The translations under genes were made by a program, and so were the position numbers. This document shows positions 35,155 through 44,867 of a DNA stretch of 64,000 bases, piece by piece. Source of the stretch: UBA6770 sp965660875. Its GTDB lineage: Bacteria > Bacteroidota > Bacteroidia > Flavobacteriales_G > Salibacteraceae. Location of the stretch: the NCBI GenBank assembly GCA_965660875.1, contig CBFIBQ010000017.1, forward strand, positions 1-64,000, read 5' to 3'. The first letter of the stretch is position 1. Each line of letters begins with the position of its first letter. A model generated the notes under the pieces. The model searched no databases. It was not told where the DNA came from and was given only the letters and a program-made list of their open reading frames with translations.

Positions 35155-36543
35155 ATGAACTTTGATCTTATAGTATTAGGAAGTGGTCCAGGAGGTTATG
35201 TTGCTGCCATTCGAGCAGCTCAACTCGGACAAAAAGTTGCCATTGTTGAACGTGAATCCTTAGGTGGCATTTGCCTTAACTGGGGCTGTATTCCTACAAA
35301 AGCTTTATTAAAAAGTGCTCAAGTATTCAGTTACCTAAGTCATGCTGAAGATTTTGGAATCAATATTAAAGACGCCAATGCCGATTTTAACGCGGTAGTA
35401 AAAAGAAGCCGTGGAGTTGCCGACAAAATGAGTAACGGAATCCAGTTCTTAATGAAAAAGAACAAGATTGAAGTGATCATGGGCACTGGTAAACTTAAAT
35501 CTGGCACCGAACTTACGGTAACCGACGATAAAGGCAAAGAGTCTGTTTATTCGGCAAAGAATATCATTTTGGCTACAGGTGCTCGTTCTAGAGAATTGCC
35601 AAACTTGCCTCAAGATGGGAAAAAAATCATCGGTTATAGAGAAGCAATGACTTTACCGAAACAACCTAAGAAACTTGTAGTTGTAGGTTCTGGAGCTATA
35701 GGTTCTGAGTTTGCTTATTTCTACCAAACAATGGGAACTGAAGTAACTTTGATTGAGTACTTACCAGAAATTGTTCCTGTTGAAGACGTTGAGGTATCCA
35801 AACAATTAGGGCGTTCATTCAAAAAGTCAGGAATGAAAGTTATGACTGGATCTGAAGTGCTCTCCGTAGATACAAAAGGTAACGGTTGTAAAGTAAAAGT
35901 AAAAACCAAAAAAGGCGAAGAAGTTATCGAATGTGATATCGTGCTTTCTGCTGTTGGAATTGCTACTAATTTAGAAAAAATCGGTTTAGAAGAAGTTGGA
36001 GTTGCTACAGATAAAGGAAAAGTAATGGTAAACGATTATTATCAAACTAACATTCCTACCGTTTGGGCAATTGGTGATATCGTTCCTGGTCAAGCACTGG
36101 CGCATGTTGCCTCTGCTGAAGGAATCACCGCTGTGGAGAAAATGGCAGGGTTAAACCCCGAGCCAATAGATTACAACAACATTCCAGGTTGTACCTATTG
36201 CTTCCCAGAAGTTGCTTCTGTAGGATATACTGAGAAAGCAGCAAAAGAAGCGGGCTACGAAATTAAAGTGGGTAAATTCCCATTCTCAGCATCTGGTAAA
36301 GCAAGTGCAGCCGGACACAACGAAGGTTTTGTTAAATTAATTTTCGATGCAAAGTACGGTGAACTATTGGGTGGACACATGATTGGTTATAACGTTACAG
36401 AAATGATTGCCGAAATTGTTGCTCTGCGAAAATTAGAAACTACTGGACACGAATTGATTAAAACCGTACACCCCCACCCTACCATGAGTGAGGCGGTTAT
36501 GGAAGCTGCAGCTGCGGCTTATGATGAAGTAATTCACGTGTAA
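35155..36543 (+). CDS. lpdA: Dihydrolipoyl dehydrogenase
   Basis: This FAD flavoprotein reoxidises dihydrolipoamide with NAD+ in the 2-oxoacid dehydrogenase complexes. The 462-residue protein shows FAD-binding GSGPGGYVAA (9-18), the redox pair Cys40 and Cys45 in GGICLNWGCIPTK, NAD-binding VVGSGAIGSEFAYF and the C-terminal active-site motif HPHPTMSE. No other complex subunits are adjacent. It is monocistronic by its flanking terminator and has a -7-like word (TAAATTCG) upstream. Confidence 0.95.
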   Translation: MNFDLIVLGSGPGGYVAAIRAAQLGQKVAIVERESLGGICLNWGCIPTKALLKSAQVFSYLSHAEDFGINIKDANADFNAVVKRSRGVADKMSNGIQFLMKKNKIEVIMGTGKLKSGTELTVTDDKGKESVYSAKNIILATGARSRELPNLPQDGKKIIGYREAMTLPKQPKKLVVVGSGAIGSEFAYFYQTMGTEVTLIEYLPEIVPVEDVEVSKQLGRSFKKSGMKVMTGSEVLSVDTKGNGCKVKVKTKKGEEVIECDIVLSAVGIATNLEKIGLEEVGVATDKGKVMVNDYYQTNIPTVWAIGDIVPGQALAHVASAEGITAVEKMAGLNPEPIDYNNIPGCTYCFPEVASVGYTEKAAKEAGYEIKVGKFPFSASGKASAAGHNEGFVKLIFDAKYGELLGGHMIGYNVTEMIAEIVALRKLETTGHELIKTVHPHPTMSEAVMEAAAAAYDEVIHV

Positions 36544-36565
36544 ATAGAAAAACAACTCACCACAA

Positions 36566-36599
36566 AAAGCTCTGTTATCGTTAACGGGGCTTTTTTTTT
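36566..36599 (+). terminator. Intrinsic terminator of lpdA
   Basis: AGCTCTGTTA and TTAACGGGGCT pair with two G-U wobbles across a short loop, followed by nine T residues (36591-36599). Confidence 0.78.
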
Positions 36600-36683
36600 G
36601 CTCAGTTGTTAAGACTTTTAGCAGAATAACCACCAAGAAATGCAACTCATTTTTTACTTTCACCGTCTGAACAATAATTATAT

Positions 36684-38627
36684 ATGTGCGGCATAACAGG
36701 CGTTGTTTCAACCAATAAAGAAAAATCAATTGAGCTCACACAGCGAATTACTGATGCTACCCAAACATTGGAAAAAAGAGGTCCTGATGCGGTTGGATAT
36801 TTTTACGACAATAACCTTGCGCTCGGACATCGCCGATTAGCCATTATAGATACCGAATCAGCAGCAAACCAACCTATGCAAGACCCATCAGGCAGATACG
36901 TCATTGTATTTAACGGGGAGATATACAATTACAAAGTATACCGCAATATGCTGCAAGAGCAAGGTATTGAATTTCAGACCAACTCTGACACTGAAGTGCT
37001 GCTACAATTGTATATTCAACAAGGCGTGAAGTGCCTAGAAAAGCTCAATGGTTTCTTTGCTTTCTCCATATACGATAAACAAGAAAAATCATTATTTATT
37101 GCTAGAGATAGAATTGGAATAAAACCTTTGTTATATACGTTTCAAGAAGACTTTTTTGCTTTTGGTTCTGAGTTAAAATCACTGCTGCAGTTTCCAATAG
37201 AAAAAGAGTTGGATCAGGTTTCATTATTCTCCTACTTGCAGTTAAATTACATACCTGCTCCCCACTCTATTTTTCATCATGTTCAGAAATTAGAACCCGG
37301 AAACTACCTTCTAATTTCCAATATTGACCACATAACGGAAGACGATAAAACCCCAATTCGCTATTACACCATTCCCAAAACAGACTTTACACATAAGGAT
37401 TTAAATCCTATTTCTTACGAAACTGCTCGAACCAACTTTATGGAAATATTGAAAGAGTCGGTAGAAAAAAGAATGGTATCTGATGTCCCATTAGGCGCTT
37501 TTCTGAGTGGAGGAATTGACAGTTCTGTAATCTGTGCTTTAGCTAGTCGTTATACAGAAAAACTGAAGACCTTTTCCATAGGATTCGAGAGTCATAAGTT
37601 TTTTGATGAAACAGAATACGCTGAAACCGTAGCAAAAAAATTCAAAACAGATCACACCACATTTAGGTTAACCAATGAAGATATGTTGGAGCACGTCGAA
37701 GAAGCCATTGACTATATTGACGAACCTTTTGCCGATTCCAGCGCCATAAACATGTATATTCTCAGTAAAAAAACCAAAGACCACATAAGAGTTGCGCTAA
37801 GTGGAGATGGTGCCGATGAGATGTTTGCAGGATACAACAAGCACGCTGCCGAATTTAAAGCAAGAAATCCTGGTAATTTTGGTAAAATCGCCTCTACTCT
37901 AGCACCCATCACTCGGCCTTTGCCAAAAAATAGAGACAGTAAACTTTGGAACGCAAACAGGCAATTGCAGCGTTTTGCGGAAGGAAGTAAACTCCCTGCT
38001 AATCAACGCTATTGGCAATGGGCGACATTCAGAAACGAAGAAACTGCGAATTACTTGATTCGGGAAAGTTATCAAGAAAAAATACATCGTTTGTCTGATG
38101 GTGCCTATTCCTACAAAAAGCGAAAAGAAAAAATATTAAAAAACATCAGAAAAGAAGGTACCTTAAACGAAGTGCTTTATACCGATATGAATTTAGTCTT
38201 GCCCAATGATATGCTTTTTAAAGTAGACCACATGTCTATGGCCAATGGCTTAGAGGTTAGAACACCATTCTTAGACCATAATTTAGTGAACTTCGCTTTT
38301 GAAATTCCTGTTCAATTCAAGATTAATCAGAGTATTCGCAAAAAAATCGTTCAAGATACCTTCAAAAAGATCTTGCCAGAAATGCTTTACAACCGCCCCA
38401 AGAAAGGCTTTGAAATACCAGTAACCAGTTGGTTAAAAAATGAATTGAATTACCTGATTTCAGGTGAGCTTTTTGAAAAGGATTTTATCATAGAGCAAGG
38501 CATATTTAACTGGACTGGCATTGAGCGTCAATTGAAAAAAATAAACAGCAAAGATGTGGGCAATGCATCTGGTACGCTGTGGAATTTACTCATATTTCAG
38601 CGCTGGTACAAAAACCACATGATGTAA
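36684..38627 (+). CDS. asnB: Asparagine synthase (glutamine-hydrolysing)-type amidotransferase
   Basis: The 647-residue enzyme has an N-terminal class II glutaminase with nucleophile Cys2 (MCGITGVV) and GHRRLAIID, NGEIYNY and SDTEVLL motifs. The synthetase half carries the ATP P-loop SGGIDSSVICAL and LSGDGADEMFAGY. It makes asparagine from aspartate, but such genes placed in polysaccharide loci may instead amidate sugar carboxyls. Its neighbours downstream (12 bases) are a glycosyltransferase, a Wza-like exporter and Wzc, which favours the second role. AsnB-type function on free aspartate cannot be excluded. Confidence 0.88.
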   Translation: MCGITGVVSTNKEKSIELTQRITDATQTLEKRGPDAVGYFYDNNLALGHRRLAIIDTESAANQPMQDPSGRYVIVFNGEIYNYKVYRNMLQEQGIEFQTNSDTEVLLQLYIQQGVKCLEKLNGFFAFSIYDKQEKSLFIARDRIGIKPLLYTFQEDFFAFGSELKSLLQFPIEKELDQVSLFSYLQLNYIPAPHSIFHHVQKLEPGNYLLISNIDHITEDDKTPIRYYTIPKTDFTHKDLNPISYETARTNFMEILKESVEKRMVSDVPLGAFLSGGIDSSVICALASRYTEKLKTFSIGFESHKFFDETEYAETVAKKFKTDHTTFRLTNEDMLEHVEEAIDYIDEPFADSSAINMYILSKKTKDHIRVALSGDGADEMFAGYNKHAAEFKARNPGNFGKIASTLAPITRPLPKNRDSKLWNANRQLQRFAEGSKLPANQRYWQWATFRNEETANYLIRESYQEKIHRLSDGAYSYKKRKEKILKNIRKEGTLNEVLYTDMNLVLPNDMLFKVDHMSMANGLEVRTPFLDHNLVNFAFEIPVQFKINQSIRKKIVQDTFKKILPEMLYNRPKKGFEIPVTSWLKNELNYLISGELFEKDFIIEQGIFNWTGIERQLKKINSKDVGNASGTLWNLLIFQRWYKNHMM

Positions 38628-38639
38628 TCAGCGCTTGCT

Positions 38640-39821
38640 ATGCCTAGGATACTCAGAATACTCAATCGGTTTAATGTAGGAGGGCCCACATATAATGCAA
38701 CGTACCTCACCAAATACCTTTCTGAAGAGTTTGAAACTCGTTTAATTGGAGGTCAAAAAGACCCCAGTGAGGCATCTTCTCTTTATATGGCAAGAGCCCT
38801 TGGTGTAGAACCAGAAGTGATTCCAGAAATGCGCAGGTCCTTAAACCCACTTCGGGATTACAAGACCTACCGTAAAATCAAGGAGATTATTCGTGAATTT
38901 AAACCCGATATTGTGCATACCCACGCTTCAAAAGCTGGGGCCATAGGTCGGTTAGCTGCAATGTCTTGCAATACACCAGTTATTGTACATACCTTTCACG
39001 GACATGTTTTTCACAGTTATTTTAACCCAATTGTGGCTGGAGTTTACAAGGTGATAGAAAAATACTTGGCTAAAAAATCAAGTGCAATTATCGCCATAAG
39101 CCAAATCCAAAAAAATGAATTGGTAAACGAACACAAGATTAGTACTGAGGAGAAAGTAAGGGTCATCCCGCTGGGCTTTGACCTTGAAAAGTTCGCACAA
39201 AATACCGCTGAAAAAAGAAGCAACTTTAGACAGCAATACGAAATAGAAAACGAGGCATTGGTAGTTGGAATCATTGGGCGACTGGTTCCGATAAAAAACC
39301 ATCAACTTTTTATTAAAGCTGCAAATTACATCTTCAAGAATACCAAAAAACGCATCTGTTTCGTGATTATTGGTGACGGCGAATCGCGAATAGAAATTGA
39401 AGACCATTGTGCTTCAGCGGGCCTATCCTTCGGAACTAAAGATTCGAATAAACATCAAGTGATATTTACTTCGTGGATAAAAGAAATTGATTGGGCATTA
39501 GCAGGGCTAGATATTGTATGCCTTACCAGTCTTAATGAAGGAACGCCAGTAAGTTTAATTGAGGCACAAGCCGCAGAAAAGCCCATTGTGAGTACTGAAG
39601 TTGGAGGAATTAAAAATGTAGTTGCCCCCGATACTTCTGCCCTGCTTTCTCCAATCGAAAATGAACAGCTCTTCTGTGAAAATTTACTTAAAGTTGTGGA
39701 AAACGAAAGCCTACGTGAACAATTAGCATCTGCTGGAAAAGACATGGTTTTGGAGCAATTCAGTTACCACAGGTTGGTGAAACAAACGGAGGAATTGTAC
39801 CATGAACTATTAAATAGGTAA
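38640..39821 (+). CDS. Glycosyltransferase family 4
   Basis: The 393-residue enzyme has the GT-B fold. N-terminal RILNRFNVGGPTYN contains the sugar-acceptor-side Gly-Gly turn; the C-terminal half has VGIIGRLVPIKNHQLFIKA and SLNEGTPVSLIEAQAAEKPI with the E-x7-E donor motif. It likely adds a sugar to a lipid-linked or polymeric acceptor at the inner membrane. It follows asnB by 12 bases and precedes the export genes. The exact sugar is unknown. Confidence 0.88.
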   Translation: MPRILRILNRFNVGGPTYNATYLTKYLSEEFETRLIGGQKDPSEASSLYMARALGVEPEVIPEMRRSLNPLRDYKTYRKIKEIIREFKPDIVHTHASKAGAIGRLAAMSCNTPVIVHTFHGHVFHSYFNPIVAGVYKVIEKYLAKKSSAIIAISQIQKNELVNEHKISTEEKVRVIPLGFDLEKFAQNTAEKRSNFRQQYEIENEALVVGIIGRLVPIKNHQLFIKAANYIFKNTKKRICFVIIGDGESRIEIEDHCASAGLSFGTKDSNKHQVIFTSWIKEIDWALAGLDIVCLTSLNEGTPVSLIEAQAAEKPIVSTEVGGIKNVVAPDTSALLSPIENEQLFCENLLKVVENESLREQLASAGKDMVLEQFSYHRLVKQTEELYHELLNR

Positions 39822-39848
39822 GACTAAACCCTACCCAAGCTAATTATT

Positions 39849-39856
39849 TAACTTTG
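39849..39856 (+). promoter_or_regulatory. -7 box upstream of the Wza-like gene
   Basis: TAACTTTG is an exact TAnnTTTG match, 17 bases before ATG 39874. No TTG at -33 was found. It may add an internal promoter to the polysaccharide operon. Confidence 0.45.
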
Positions 39857-39873
39857 TAGAGCAAATTTTATAC

Positions 39874-40668
39874 ATGAAACTATTTCGATTTTTACTGATT
39901 GTTTTTGTAGCAGGTACATTTTTTTCCAGCTGTATCAACCAAAGTATAATGCTAAAAACTAAAAAGGACTACAACTTCGATGTACCAGACATTGATTCAG
40001 TTGATGAAGGCTACACGATTCAGCCAAATGACCTTTTCTTTTTTAGGCTGTATGCAAACGACGGGTTTAAGCTAATTGATATATCCAATCAAGGTCAAAA
40101 CGGTGGTATGATGAATATGAATCAGCAAGGTATTGCCATGTTTAGCTACCTTATTGAAACCGACAGTACAGTGAAATTACCGGTACTAGGCCGTGTTAAA
40201 ATTGGAGGAAAAACCGTTCGAGAGGCTGAGCTTTTCCTGCAAGAGAAATATGCATATTCTTTTAATGATCCGTTTGTACAGTTATTCGTTAACAACCGAC
40301 GTGTATTTGTTTTCCCTGGTGCTGCTGGTGCCGCAACTGTTGTAAGCTTACGGAACAATAACACGACCTTGATTGAAGCGTTGGCTTTGGCGGGAGGTTT
40401 GTCTGACTTTGGAAAAGCTCAAAAAATAAAATTGATTCGAAAATCAGGTGACCCGACAGATCCGTTGGTTTATGAGTTTGATTTAAGTACGATTGAAGGA
40501 GTAAAGTATGCCAGTATGGTCGTTCAAACGGAGGATATTATTTATGTGGAACCTAGAAGGAGAATTGCGGCCAATGTGCTTGCTGAAATAACGCCTTTTG
40601 TTAGTCTACTAACTTCCATATTTTTAACCATTACTACCATACAAGCTTTATCATCTATAAATAACTAG
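39874..40668 (+). CDS. Wza-like polysaccharide export lipoprotein
   Basis: The 264-residue protein has a lipobox (FFSSC, Cys near 20) and the polysaccharide export (Poly_export) domain, with YTIQPNDLFFFRLYANDGF and VKLPVLGRVKIGGKTVREAE, followed by a SLBB-like repeat (VFVFPGAAGAATVVSLRNNN). A hydrophobic C-terminal segment (TPFVSLLTSIFLTITTIQAL) lies at the end. It is the outer-membrane or periplasmic partner of the Wzc-type kinase directly downstream, whose start follows its stop without a gap. Confidence 0.9.
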   Translation: MKLFRFLLIVFVAGTFFSSCINQSIMLKTKKDYNFDVPDIDSVDEGYTIQPNDLFFFRLYANDGFKLIDISNQGQNGGMMNMNQQGIAMFSYLIETDSTVKLPVLGRVKIGGKTVREAELFLQEKYAYSFNDPFVQLFVNNRRVFVFPGAAGAATVVSLRNNNTTLIEALALAGGLSDFGKAQKIKLIRKSGDPTDPLVYEFDLSTIEGVKYASMVVQTEDIIYVEPRRRIAANVLAEITPFVSLLTSIFLTITTIQALSSINN

Positions 40669-43152
40669 ATGTATCAAGATACAAGAGAAGAACAGAGCGA
40701 AAGTATAGATCTATACAAAGAGCGATTAACCAAGTTCAGTCAAGACTTTGAGCTGGGATTGTTCATACACCTTGCTCAAAAAAGTTTGATTTGGATTGTT
40801 CTCTTTGTAATTATTGCATTATCCAGTGCCTATATTTATCTAAGGTACTCTGAACCCCTTTTTCAAAGTACAAGCATTCTTCAGCTCAAGGAGTCTAATA
40901 AAGCCTCACAGTTACTTGAGCTAGATATCGCAGGAAGCAACAATAATGAGGACATGCTCTCTGACTTAGAAGTAATTCGTTCAAAGGAGTTTCTTAAAAC
41001 AATATTTGATAAGCTACCCCTTGACATAAGCTACTACAACGAAGGAGAGCTGCTAAACTTTGAATTGTACAAATCATCCCCTTACATCATTAATTACGAC
41101 GTAAAAGCAGCTGAAGCTTACACCCACAAATACTATATATATTTTCCTAACAAGAAAGAGGTAAATATTTCTATTGACGAGCCCATTTCTGAATCCAACT
41201 TTAAAACATTTCCCGTTTCAGAGCTCATTGAACTGCCTTATGTGTCGCTGAAAATTAAGGTGCTGGACTTTGACATCATCAAACAAGATCAATCCGGTTC
41301 TAGAGAGCAAGAAAATGACGTTTTCTTTGTATTAAACAGTCAAAAGAAAATCATTTCAAAGTACAGTAAGAACTTATCGATTAAAGTATTAAGTCAAGCT
41401 GCAAAATCAATCAGCATTTCCTTTACAGATGCTAACCCCAGAAAAGCTGCCGACCTTGCAAATGCCATTGCCTCCGGCTTTATCGAATACGATTTGGAAC
41501 GAAAAATACACAGTTCCACTCAAGTCATTGAATTTATTGACAATCAAATAAGCGAGGTGTATGGTAAACTAAAAGCTTCTGAAGTATCCATTCAGGAATT
41601 CAAATTAACAAATAAAGTTACTGGATCAGAAGAACTTACAGGCTTGTATTTGGATCGACTCGGAAAACTAGAGGAAGAACTCATCCAACTTCAGTTGGAA
41701 CAAGAAATTTTAACGGAAGTAAAAAAAGCTGCAACCAGCAAATCAGATTCAATTGAAGTACACGAGCTCATTCCGCTATTGGCTGGAACTCAGTTTGAGG
41801 ATAACATCATGGAGCAAATCTCATACTTACAAGAAGTTCAAGTTGAAAAGGAACAAAGCCTATATGAAGTGACCGAAGCAAGCGGTCGTGTGCAAAATCT
41901 TGAATACCAAGTAAGAATACAAAAGAAGCTATTGATAGAAAGCATACTTTCTATGGAAACTAAACTGGCCAATAGAATAGTAAGTCTAAGAAAAAAGGTA
42001 AATGAAATTGAATCCACTTTCAGTGGCTTACCTCTTCAAGAACTGAAATATTCGCGATTGAAACGAATATTTACCATAAATGAGAAGTTCTATACCTTGT
42101 TACTAGAGAAAAAAGCAGAATATGCAATTGCTAAAGCAGGTATAGTACCGGAAAGTGTCATTTTGGAGAAAGCAGTGCCCGTAAACACCGCCATTTCCCC
42201 AAATAAACGATTAGTGTACAGTGTCTTTTTAGTAGTTGCTCTCTTATTATCCATCACATTGGTAATTGTGCGGTATTTGAGCTACAATCACATTGGTTCC
42301 TTAAATGAAATTATAAAAATGACCAATGCCTCTGTCGGTACATTGGGTATAGTACCTAAGGTAAATGAAAATATTCCAGTGAGTCAATTGGTGGTCGATA
42401 AACGTCCAAAGTCAGTGTTAGCGGAATCATTTAGAGCACTTAGGACCAATCTACAATTTTTAACGACTGAGTCTAAAGGATCCAAAATAATTGCCATTAC
42501 CTCAACAATTTCTGGAGAAGGAAAGACATTTGTAGCGATAAATCTAGGTGGAATCATTGCATTTTCTGGAAGAAAAGTAATCATATTGGATTTGGACATG
42601 CGTAAACCAAAAATACATAAGGGTTTTAGTGTGCAGAACAAAAGAGGTATGTCTACCCTCTTGATTGGAAAAGATAAAATTGAAGATACCATACAAAGCA
42701 GTCAGCAAAATAACCTGGATTTTATTACCGCAGGCCCAGTTCCACCGAACCCTTCGGAACTCATTATTAACGGGCAACTACCAGTTATTTTGGAAGAGTT
42801 AAAGAAAACATACGATACAATTATTATCGATAATCCACCGGTTGGGCTGGTAACTGATGGTATTTATTGCTTGAAACTTGCAGATTACCCGCTTTATATT
42901 TTTCGAGCAGAATACAGTAAGCGGAATTTTGTTCAAATGGTAGATCGTGTGGTAAATGAAAATCAATTAAACAATCTAGCAGTTGTATTAAATGGTGTTG
43001 AAATAAGAAGTGGACGATACAGCTACAATTACAGTTATGGTTACGGATATGGTTACGGTTACGGCTATGGTTATGGCTATGGCGGTTATTACGAAGAACC
43101 CGAGGGCACTGAAAAGCGCGAAAGGAACAAAAAGTTTTTCAATAGAAATTAA
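40669..43152 (+). CDS. Wzc-type polysaccharide copolymerase and BY-kinase
   Basis: The 827-residue inner-membrane protein combines a Wzz domain (membrane segments about 41-62 and 515-538, with a coiled-coil periplasmic region between) and a cytoplasmic tyrosine kinase. The kinase has Walker A SGEGKTF (615-621), Walker A' ILDLDMRKPK (about 640-649) and TIIIDNPPVGLVTD (Walker B). The C-terminus is a Tyr-rich autophosphorylation tail that contains eight Tyr-Gly pairs in a row. Phosphorylation cycles of that tail control chain length and export in this family. It starts directly after the Wza-like gene. Confidence 0.93.
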   Translation: MYQDTREEQSESIDLYKERLTKFSQDFELGLFIHLAQKSLIWIVLFVIIALSSAYIYLRYSEPLFQSTSILQLKESNKASQLLELDIAGSNNNEDMLSDLEVIRSKEFLKTIFDKLPLDISYYNEGELLNFELYKSSPYIINYDVKAAEAYTHKYYIYFPNKKEVNISIDEPISESNFKTFPVSELIELPYVSLKIKVLDFDIIKQDQSGSREQENDVFFVLNSQKKIISKYSKNLSIKVLSQAAKSISISFTDANPRKAADLANAIASGFIEYDLERKIHSSTQVIEFIDNQISEVYGKLKASEVSIQEFKLTNKVTGSEELTGLYLDRLGKLEEELIQLQLEQEILTEVKKAATSKSDSIEVHELIPLLAGTQFEDNIMEQISYLQEVQVEKEQSLYEVTEASGRVQNLEYQVRIQKKLLIESILSMETKLANRIVSLRKKVNEIESTFSGLPLQELKYSRLKRIFTINEKFYTLLLEKKAEYAIAKAGIVPESVILEKAVPVNTAISPNKRLVYSVFLVVALLLSITLVIVRYLSYNHIGSLNEIIKMTNASVGTLGIVPKVNENIPVSQLVVDKRPKSVLAESFRALRTNLQFLTTESKGSKIIAITSTISGEGKTFVAINLGGIIAFSGRKVIILDLDMRKPKIHKGFSVQNKRGMSTLLIGKDKIEDTIQSSQQNNLDFITAGPVPPNPSELIINGQLPVILEELKKTYDTIIIDNPPVGLVTDGIYCLKLADYPLYIFRAEYSKRNFVQMVDRVVNENQLNNLAVVLNGVEIRSGRYSYNYSYGYGYGYGYGYGYGYGGYYEEPEGTEKRERNKKFFNRN
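43036..43083 (+). repeat. Eight tandem hexamers encoding Tyr-Gly in the Wzc tail
   Basis: Bases 43036-43083 are eight TA(T/C)GG(T/A/C) units, each encoding Tyr-Gly. The 6-base unit is a multiple of three, so slippage would change the number of tyrosines without breaking the frame. The third codon positions vary, which suggests an old array. Confidence 0.7.
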
Positions 43153-43155
43153 GAA

Positions 43156-43710
43156 ATGGAAATAATTCAAGAACCCCTTCCCGGACTGTACGTCTTAAAG
43201 CCTAACGTTTTTGAGGATAAAAGAGGCTATTTCTATGAATCTTACAATAAGGAGGTATTTCATAAGCTGGGAATAGATTGTGAGTTCATGCAAGATAATC
43301 AATCCCTATCGGTGGATAAAGGTGTACTCAGGGGCTTACATTTTCAGGCTCCCCCTTTTGCTCAAGCCAAGCTTATTCGTGCAGTGTTAGGGTCTGTATT
43401 CGACATTGTGGTTGATATACGTAAAGGTTCACCTACCTATGGACAGCAGTTTGGACTGGTACTTTCAGACAAAAACAAACTCAATATGTTTGTTCCTCAG
43501 GGATTCGCGCACGGATTTGTTACGCTTGAGGCAAATACCCTGTTCAATTATAAGTGCTCAAATGTTTACAATAAGGCTTCAGAAGGTGGAATATTATGGA
43601 GCGACCCCGATTTGAATATTGATTGGAATGTAACCGAACCAATACTATCGGAAAAAGACACACAAAACCCTAAATTTTCAGATTTTGAATCTCCATTTGT
43701 GTATAAATAG
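43156..43710 (+). CDS. rfbC: dTDP-4-dehydrorhamnose 3,5-epimerase
   Basis: The 184-residue cupin epimerase converts dTDP-4-keto-6-deoxyglucose to the 4-keto-L-rhamnose intermediate. Motifs are FEDKRGYFYESYN, the catalytic-His segment GVLRGLHFQAPPFAQAKL, VVDIRKGSPTYG and FVPQGFAHGFVTLE. It lies 3 bases after wzc. rfbA, rfbB and rfbD are not in this window, so they must lie elsewhere if the rhamnose pathway is complete. Confidence 0.93.
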   Translation: MEIIQEPLPGLYVLKPNVFEDKRGYFYESYNKEVFHKLGIDCEFMQDNQSLSVDKGVLRGLHFQAPPFAQAKLIRAVLGSVFDIVVDIRKGSPTYGQQFGLVLSDKNKLNMFVPQGFAHGFVTLEANTLFNYKCSNVYNKASEGGILWSDPDLNIDWNVTEPILSEKDTQNPKFSDFESPFVYK

Positions 43711-43769
43711 TTTACGGAGTAACACGAAATCGAAACAGCTCTTAAGCTCTTTTAGGTAGTTTTGAAAAG

Positions 43770-44867
43770 ATGGAATCAATCACATTGCTAAAATATACGA
43801 GTATTTTTTGTTTCTCTGTGGCATTGTCGGCACTGATGAATACCATCTTTCTGAAGTTTTCAAAAAATTTGGGTCGGCGCAATGTTGATGAAACAATAAT
43901 CCGCTGGTCCCCTGTTTCAAAACCTGCCCTTGGTGGTATCAGCTTCTATATTATTTTCTTGGTTACCTACATGCTATACACCCTATTTTTCCACACCACT
44001 ATGAATCATCTAAACATTGAGCAAATAGGCGTGCTTGTGGCTGCAGGTATGGCGTTTTTAATGGGGTTATCTGATGATGCATACAATACCAATGCGTTAT
44101 TAAAGTTTTTGGTGCAAGTGGCTTGTGGTGGTGTTTTAATTCTTTCGGGTACGTATATCTCCTTTTTTGATTTGGCGCTGTTTAATTATCTATTAACAAT
44201 TGCTTGGGTTGTTGCAGTAATGAACTCGATAAACATGTTGGACAATATGGACGGTATAACAACAATTGTTTCTGCATTCATAATTTTTAGTGCCATCAAT
44301 ACCGCCTGGTTAAGTCCAGAACTCAACCATTTTTACTTAACCTCCTTGATTGGTGTGGCGGGTGCTTTGATAGGTTTTCTAATATATAATTGGCATCCTT
44401 CAAAAATGTTTATGGGGGATACTGGCAGTCAGTTTTTAGGTATTTTTTTGGCGGCAATTGGAATCATTTACTTCTGGAACAATCAATCCATTGGAGTTTC
44501 TGATGAAGCAGTAAGTAAGCAAATAATAATTGTGTTGATTGCATTTGTTATTCCAATAAGTGATACAATGACTGTAATCATTAATCGCATGCGTAGGAGG
44601 CAATCTCCATTTATAGGTGGTAAAGACCACACTACACATCACTTATCTTACCTGGGCTTAAGCGACAGAAACGTAGCTCAGATTTTTGCTGGAATATCCA
44701 GCGTTAGCTTTGTGTTGATTTATGTAATCGTCAATGTGTACACTATTTGGGATATTAAGTACACCCTGCTCTTTGGAAGTTGGTTTTTAATTGTATTCGG
44801 CCTATTATTTGCGGTTACTCAGCTACCTAAAACTAAAAAACGATATAAAGAAATCAATGAGCAATAA
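43770..44867 (+). CDS. WecA/TagO-type undecaprenyl-phosphate sugar-1-phosphate transferase (MraY family)
   Basis: The 365-residue integral membrane enzyme of about 10 helices transfers a sugar-1-phosphate from a UDP-sugar to the lipid carrier. Family motifs are LGGISFYI, MGLSDDAYN (DD pair), NMLDNMDGI (NxxDxxDG), MFMGDTGSQFLG (GDxGS) and the His-rich GGKDHTTHHL. The histidine motif places it with WecA/TagO/MraY relatives. The neighbours suggest initiation of the surface polysaccharide. The next gene overlaps its stop by 11 bases. Confidence 0.92.
   Translation: MESITLLKYTSIFCFSVALSALMNTIFLKFSKNLGRRNVDETIIRWSPVSKPALGGISFYIIFLVTYMLYTLFFHTTMNHLNIEQIGVLVAAGMAFLMGLSDDAYNTNALLKFLVQVACGGVLILSGTYISFFDLALFNYLLTIAWVVAVMNSINMLDNMDGITTIVSAFIIFSAINTAWLSPELNHFYLTSLIGVAGALIGFLIYNWHPSKMFMGDTGSQFLGIFLAAIGIIYFWNNQSIGVSDEAVSKQIIIVLIAFVIPISDTMTVIINRMRRRQSPFIGGKDHTTHHLSYLGLSDRNVAQIFAGISSVSFVLIYVIVNVYTIWDIKYTLLFGSWFLIVFGLLFAVTQLPKTKKRYKEINEQ

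Noticed and set aside
43036..43083. CRISPR-like or other DNA repeat array
   Set aside because: It is a short in-frame Tyr-Gly coding repeat with no spacers. No CRISPR array is visible anywhere in the window.
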